Shown: piece by piece, positions 55,152 through 60,000 of the stretch
How positions within the stretch are numbered: the first letter of the stretch is position 1
How the letters are laid out: each line of letters begins with the position of its first letter
Assembly: GCA_949358305.1 (NCBI GenBank)
Contig: OX442315.1
Coordinates: 4,032,001 to 4,092,000 of the forward strand
Length of the DNA stretch: 60,000 nt
Reading direction: 5' to 3'
Source: Strigamia acuminata
Lineage: Eukaryota; Arthropoda; Chilopoda; Geophilomorpha; Linotaeniidae
Program-made: the position numbers and the translations under genes
Notes under the pieces: generated by a model
Told to the model about the DNA's origin: nothing
Database searches by the model: none
The model's input: the letters and a program-made list of their open reading frames with translations, nothing else

Positions 55152-55169
55152 TGGGGGCCTGTCCGGGAT
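55152..55169 (+). promoter_or_regulatory. Primer-binding site of Gypsy B
   Basis: TGGGGGCCTGTCCGGGAT, two bases after the LTR. One mismatch to the Gypsy A site, suggesting the same primer tRNA. Confidence 0.75.
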
Positions 55170-55217
55170 CGATTTAAACGACTCGAATAGAACTTGAGAT
55201 CATTTTCATACCCAAAA

Positions 55218-58200
55218 ATGGCAGACAATATCCGAGTAACGGATTCCGACTCCGACGCAAACAAGAGAGCCGGCAGTCGTAAAGGCGCCGACTATCACTT
55301 GCGATCTGGAGGTCCCTTACCCAAAGCCTCAGCGCACGAAGCGAGGCAAAAACGGCGCAAGCCTAAACCCGATCGCAGAAGCGCATCAGAGGCATCGCAC
55401 CCGTCTCACGCCGAGACGAGGCAGCGATTGGACGAGACAGAGCGGGGTGAAGAGCAATCTCACTCCAAACTGCCGCGTTCTAACCGTGACGGCGAGACGA
55501 GCGGAAACGAGGTTTTATCCCGTAACCAATCGCCTCGTCTAACGCACGACACCGAGGTGGGCAGTCCGAAAGCGGCGTCTCCGATACAAAAGACGGCCTC
55601 AAATACGACAGCTAATTCGGCACTAAACACGTCAATTACGCAAAGCCGCCCAGCTTCGGTCAGGTCTGAAGGACACAAGTCCAATGCGTCAAATACTGAG
55701 CGTGTTCCGAGCCAGCCTTACAGCGTCTCGGCCACATTGGTTGACACGATGCAGTTGGCACAGGCAGAAGGTGTACGATACACTCTGCCAACGGGAAAAA
55801 TAACTGTGTACGAAACATTACAAATCGTACGTGCAGCTTTAAGAGCGCACAGGTTATCCCCAGAAATCACCGTTGTTGAAGGCGCATACGCTCAACAAAT
55901 GGTAGATTCCGCTCAATTCGAAGCGGATGCCGAGAATGAGGCCCGACAAGCCATCCGCGAGAGAAAGCGGAAGCTGGCAGAAAGAGAAGCGAGAGCTCTC
56001 GAGTACGGCAAATCCCAGCGCGTTCCGACCACTCCAGAAGAGGTGGAAATAGTTGATCGAGCCTTACATGCACATCGTTATGCATTCCGTTCTCAACAAG
56101 AAGCCGAACAAGCTTTCATGACTAGGCTGCAACGAGACAAACCAAAATCCGTTAGCAAGCCAGAAGTTAGCTCGTCCGAATTGTCCGACGAGAGCGTCGA
56201 AGGCGACCCGAAGCGCACGCCGAAGGTCAGCCCCAAACCCGAGCGAAAAAAGGAAGTGCCAGTCACTCCACGCAAACGGGAAGTCTCGACCGGACAACGC
56301 GTTCGACCTCGCATGATGGCGTTAGACGATAATACTAACAACGCTATCGACCGATTAATAAATGCGAACAACGCGCGTCGTAACGAAGAACAGACTCACA
56401 CGAGCCGACAACGCGACGACCCGCAGGGTAGCGACTGGCCACAGCCGGTGCCCATCCTCAAGGACGACGGACCTTCGAGAAAACATTCCGAAGACCGCAC
56501 CTCGTCACGAGAGGAACGCCAACGCGAAAGAGGACAGCAACAGTATCACTACGGGAACAGTGATTCGTCGTCGGATGAACTGGAGTCGAATGCACCCAGT
56601 CATCACGATTCGGAGAGAGGTTCCGGAGAGAGACGAAGGGAAAGAGAACGCGATGAACGCAGGGAAAGGGAACGTGACGACCGTCGTAGGGGCCGGAAAG
56701 AGTCAAACTCTTCACGGCGCAACCCGCCACGCCGCTCACCGTCTCCCGACCCCAGCTCCGACCCCTCGTCCAACGACGACAAACGAAATGATAAAGCAAG
56801 TAATCGCCGGAAGAGATCCAACTCTCCGCGCGATAGAGAGAAACGACGTCGATCGGAAAATAGCGACCACCGACGGGAGGAGTTTCAGGACCTTCCCCGA
56901 CAAAGCGCGTTTACCGATTCGACGGGTCGGCAGTATACGATGGGAGAGCTTGGAAGAGCCCTGCTTGGCTCGTTAAAAGCCGAGGGAATCGATCTGAGCA
57001 AACGAAATGATCGTAATCGTAACACTGGTGACCGCGTAAAGAAAAAATACGCTGTCTCCCGACGTGACACCATGAGTGTTACCGGGAATATTAGGTGGCA
57101 ATTTTATATTCAGAACCGTTTCGACGGGTCATGGAAAGCGGGAGATCGCTTCTTTGACGAAGTAATTCGGATTAAGACTGCCACTAAAGCCACCGTAGGA
57201 GACATGCTCACCCACGGTATTGTCGAGCTGATGACAGGCTCGGCACGTGAGTGGTACCAAGGATTGAAAGGCGTCAATTGGGACGACTTTTTAATGAGAT
57301 TCGACCTGCGCTACGGCGAGACACCCGAAGAGGTGAGCCGAAAGATGCGAGGTCTTCGCCAGATGCCTGGTGAAACCATAATGGATTACGACATTCGCGC
57401 CAGATTGTTGTTCGAAAAGGCCCCGATGGAATTTCATGCCACGGGATTCAACCTTTTCTTTCTCGGCGGTTTGTCGGAGTACTCGCAACGGGTGTTACTT
57501 GAAGAAAGGGCACCAACAGGAGGCAGCTATGAGGAGATGAGCGCCTTCCTGTTCGAGAACACGATAGATATCGAGAAGAGGTATTATTCCGCTTTACCAG
57601 AAGCGGAGAAAGCAGCGACCGCAAACCGTCTCAAGTTGAGTGCGGAAAGATATGGGGCGACAGACAAAATCATGCGCCCTACTGAATATCTTAGCGGTAT
57701 AATGGAGCTGGCAGAAGCTAGCGTTGGTTTACAAATAAAAAATAAACTGACATCCACGCTGCCTTCCAACCCTTTGGCCGCCCCTAAAAAGGCACCAACA
57801 GCGTCAGCCATGCAAGCGACACTGGAGGAGGTCAAGGAGGGGGAGGAAGCCGGACAAGATGCCGGAAAATCAGACGAGAAAGAAGAAAAAGACGATTATT
57901 CGACGGACGAAGAAATACGAAGTTATCGCGATACCTTATCAACGGGTTGCGATGAGGAAGGACCGCTAGTACATCTCATCCATCGAGATAGAGCGGTAGA
58001 AGAATTTTGCGCCAGGTTAAAACCAAATGCCGGCCGAATTCCGAAGTATTTTCGGAAAAATTACACACCACCGTCGAAAGTAGACCCTGAAAAAAAGAAA
58101 TCGACTGAAGCCCCAAGAGATAAATCAAATATTCGTTGTTTCAAGTGTAACCAACCGGGTCACTATTCCACTGAGTGCCCAAGAACAGCGAAAGAAGACG

Positions 58201-58298
58201 CTAAGTTTGACGCGATAATGAAGCAGATGGCAGAGATTAAACTCGCCATGGCAAAAAACGAGTCAAAAAACGAGTCAGCGCAGGCGGCGAAGAAATAA
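55218..58298 (+). CDS. gag: Gypsy B Gag
   Basis: 1026 residues from the ATG in CCCAAAAATGGCAG. The N-terminal half is highly charged and low in complexity, with helical Arg/Glu segments near residues 235-265. A strongly Arg/Glu/Asp/Ser-rich tract lies at about 420-560 (including RRERERDERRERERDDRR and SR dipeptides). The capsid-like Gag domain lies at about 620-790 (VRIKT-type start, EWYQGLKGVNWDDFLMRFDL). One CCHC knuckle, CFKCNQPGHYSTEC, lies near 973-986. Long, like Gag of Gypsy A, but with an SR/RE extension in place of the coiled coil. Confidence 0.9.
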   Translation: MADNIRVTDSDSDANKRAGSRKGADYHLRSGGPLPKASAHEARQKRRKPKPDRRSASEASHPSHAETRQRLDETERGEEQSHSKLPRSNRDGETSGNEVLSRNQSPRLTHDTEVGSPKAASPIQKTASNTTANSALNTSITQSRPASVRSEGHKSNASNTERVPSQPYSVSATLVDTMQLAQAEGVRYTLPTGKITVYETLQIVRAALRAHRLSPEITVVEGAYAQQMVDSAQFEADAENEARQAIRERKRKLAEREARALEYGKSQRVPTTPEEVEIVDRALHAHRYAFRSQQEAEQAFMTRLQRDKPKSVSKPEVSSSELSDESVEGDPKRTPKVSPKPERKKEVPVTPRKREVSTGQRVRPRMMALDDNTNNAIDRLINANNARRNEEQTHTSRQRDDPQGSDWPQPVPILKDDGPSRKHSEDRTSSREERQRERGQQQYHYGNSDSSSDELESNAPSHHDSERGSGERRRERERDERRERERDDRRRGRKESNSSRRNPPRRSPSPDPSSDPSSNDDKRNDKASNRRKRSNSPRDREKRRRSENSDHRREEFQDLPRQSAFTDSTGRQYTMGELGRALLGSLKAEGIDLSKRNDRNRNTGDRVKKKYAVSRRDTMSVTGNIRWQFYIQNRFDGSWKAGDRFFDEVIRIKTATKATVGDMLTHGIVELMTGSAREWYQGLKGVNWDDFLMRFDLRYGETPEEVSRKMRGLRQMPGETIMDYDIRARLLFEKAPMEFHATGFNLFFLGGLSEYSQRVLLEERAPTGGSYEEMSAFLFENTIDIEKRYYSALPEAEKAATANRLKLSAERYGATDKIMRPTEYLSGIMELAEASVGLQIKNKLTSTLPSNPLAAPKKAPTASAMQATLEEVKEGEEAGQDAGKSDEKEEKDDYSTDEEIRSYRDTLSTGCDEEGPLVHLIHRDRAVEEFCARLKPNAGRIPKYFRKNYTPPSKVDPEKKKSTEAPRDKSNIRCFKCNQPGHYSTECPRTAKEDAKFDAIMKQMAEIKLAMAKNESKNESAQAAKK
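58253..58271 (+). promoter_or_regulatory. Two in-frame -1 slippery heptamers, Gypsy B
   Basis: A AAA AAC occurs at 58253-58259 and again at 58265-58271, both in Gag phase (codons at 58254 and 58266), 25-40 bases before the Gag TAA at 58296. The -1 frame is open from either site into Pol. Confidence 0.8.
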
Positions 58299-60000
58299 CT
58301 TCTCGACCGTCTGCGCCATTCATGAAGAAGAAGGGGTTTAACAAAGGGTTCGATAAGCCGCCACCAGTCAAAGAAATGGGTAGTGACATAGCTAACGCCC
58401 AGATCCAAGACAGGGCCAACAACGCTTTGCAGGTAATTACCGCAAACGCTGAGGTTGAAGTGGAAGAACCGAACCTACTGCTTGAAGAATTACCTCAAGT
58501 AGTCAACGAAGACACAGAAGAATTTCGTGTTTTCATGTGCAACGTGGCGGTCGAATACACCAGCCGCCTATGTATGCTGCCCATGACAATAGAACGCGAA
58601 AGAATTATGGGACTATTAGACTCGGGAGATGATCGCTCGTTCGTTTCCGAAGACATAGTAGCATCATTGGGTCTCACCGATAAGATAAAAGGCGTTAATA
58701 AAAATGTACGTCTAAAAACCGCCAACGGAATGGCGCGTCCAAAAGGAGTTATATTATTGACCATGGAGTGGCTCGGAGGGGTAGAACAGCACCCTTTCCT
58801 GGTCCTGCCCACGTGCGACAGAATTTTTCTGTTGGGCTTAGACCTCATGGCGTCAATGGAAATACAACCAAATCCAATAACAAAATCTTGGAATTATATC
58901 AGAAATGATAGAGAAAGACCTGCAATTGTCGTGCCACCAGCTCTTATCAAAGAAGCGGCCGACAAGACACAGTGGGAGAAAGGCCTAAAGAAATTCGTTC
59001 AAGACTACGACTTTAAAGCATTCGTAGCAGAATTGCAACGGGACAATGTAGTGGAAACGCTTGTCGCCGACGCCGCTTTAGAATTAAACGAAGCGGCAGC
59101 CCTACGAAGGGTCATACTTAAATATGAGGGGATCCTGTCGAGAAAACCGGGCCGAACGAATAGGGCTATTCACGAAATTAAATTGACGGATAATAAACCT
59201 ATACGAGTTGCGTATAAGGGAATGAACCCGCAAAAACGTGAAATAGTGCAAAAAATGTGCCAAGAAATGCTAGACAGTGGCATTGTCTCCGAGGCCCAGG
59301 GAGAATACGCGACGCGAGTTGTGCTCGTGATGCGCCTGGGCTCGGACCCACGCCTATGCATTGATTACCGCCCATTAAACGCGGTGACAGAGATAGATCC
59401 CATACAGATGCCGTCGATCGAATCCATTTTGAGAGAGCTTAGCCCCTTTTCTTGGGTTACGACGATGGATCTGTCGAAGGGATACTGGCAAGTTGAGATG
59501 AGGCCAGAGGATAAGCTAAAAACAGCATTTTACTCGCCAATTGGACGGTTGATGTTCAACGTCATGCCGTTTGGTTTAGTGAATGCTCCCAGTACCTTTC
59601 AGAGACTAATCGAAAGCGTATTGGGTGATATCCTGCATCAGTTTGTGTGGGCATACCTAGATGACATAGTTATTGCCTCTAAAACATTCGAAGAGCACAT
59701 TGAGCACATCGACCAAGTGCTCACCCGGCTGGCAAAAGCTGGGTTACACGTTCACCCGGGCAAGAGCAAGTTCTGTCGAAAGGAGCTTGCCTTCCTGGGT
59801 TATCGCATTTGAGTCAATGGTTTAGCTATTGGCCCCGAAAAAATCGATGCGATTAATCGTTTCCCACCACCCGAGGACGTTAAAGGTGTCCAACGGTTTA
59901 TGGGAATGATAAACTTCTTCGGCAGGTTGCTACCGGGTCTAGCTGAAGTGGCAGCCCCAGTTACCGACCTCCTGAAGAATGAAAACGAATTTGTATGGTC
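58272..60000 (+). pseudogene. pol: Gypsy B Pol (protease, RT), with premature stop, incomplete
   Basis: Pol frame -1 to Gag; first ATG 58322. Aspartic protease motif LLDSGDDRSF at about residue 99 from that ATG. RT: LCIDYRPLN, MDLSKGYWQVEM, FGLVNAPSTFQ, catalytic YLDD near residue 444 (VWAYLDDIVIAS). After LAFLGYRI a TGA (59810-59812) interrupts the frame at a place where Gypsy A has a sense codon. The same frame then continues with IGPEKIDAINRF and FMGMINFFGRLL to the window edge. RNase H and integrase lie outside. Confidence 0.9.

Larger units (their letters stand above)
54153..60000 (+). mobile_element. Ty3/Gypsy LTR retrotransposon 'B', 3'-truncated by window end
   Basis: 5' LTR 54153-55149, primer-binding site, Gag, -1 frameshift sites and Pol as far as RT. 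The plan is the same as Gypsy A and the protein sequences are clearly related but diverged. It is inserted into the Copia element. Pol carries a premature TGA at 59810-59812. Whether it has an accessory region like Gypsy A cannot be seen. Confidence 0.93.

Overview
Eukaryotic DNA, most likely from an invertebrate animal. The host genes are DEG/ENaC (degenerin / epithelial Na+ channel) exons joined by GT-AG introns. The rest is mostly transposons: Ty3/Gypsy, Copia, hAT-like and PIF/Harbinger-like elements, a MULE-type remnant, foldback MITEs and a tRNA-derived SINE. I cannot place the species.

Layout. (1) 1-17036 is repeat territory. 1-4750 is the same as 12286-17036 apart from one extra T. 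This is best explained as the end of one copy plus all of a second copy of a 12,286-bp tandem unit (4751-17036). The unit holds a giant palindrome with a 56-bp minisatellite (about 5160-8110), a 392-bp hAT-type MITE (10146-10537) and dispersed hairpin modules. (2) 17945-36116, minus strand, is DEG/ENaC copy A, decayed. One intron carries about 14 kb of nested transposons: a Harbinger-like element, a palindromic MITE, and a 12.8-kb Gypsy element 'A' (19274-32092) with matching LTRs. (3) 35866-41455 is a degenerate segmental duplication separated by a probable solo LTR. It also holds a third exon fragment (copy C), foldback MITEs and a SINE. (4) 43070-44223 is a pair of leucine-rich-repeat fragments. 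(5) 45729-50633, minus strand, is DEG/ENaC copy B, better preserved, with a MULE-like element and a MITE in its introns. (6) 51289-54152, minus strand, is a Copia element cut at 54153 by a second Gypsy element 'B', which runs off the window end.

How things work together. Gypsy A and B share the same plan: TGTGG..CA LTRs, nearly identical primer-binding sites, an unusually long Gag with one zinc knuckle, and an in-frame A AAA AAC slippery heptamer followed by Pol in the -1 frame. Element A carries about 2.8 kb of extra GC-rich coding sequence after integrase. It looks like an intron-containing accessory gene encoding SR-rich, non-Env proteins. The LTR of A contains five consecutive stem-loops with near-constant loops and different but complementary stems. 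The LTR of B has two hairpins of the same logic. In the host gene, one uninterrupted exon encodes the end of one DEG/ENaC channel (cysteine-rich end plus TM2) and continues into the start of another (TM1). Both copies of the gene have this exon, which implies a natural head-to-tail fusion of two channel subunits.

The strongest novelty candidates are the LTR hairpin arrays, the accessory gene of Gypsy A, and the concatenated DEG/ENaC gene. All readings were made by eye; no alignments, folding or searches were run.
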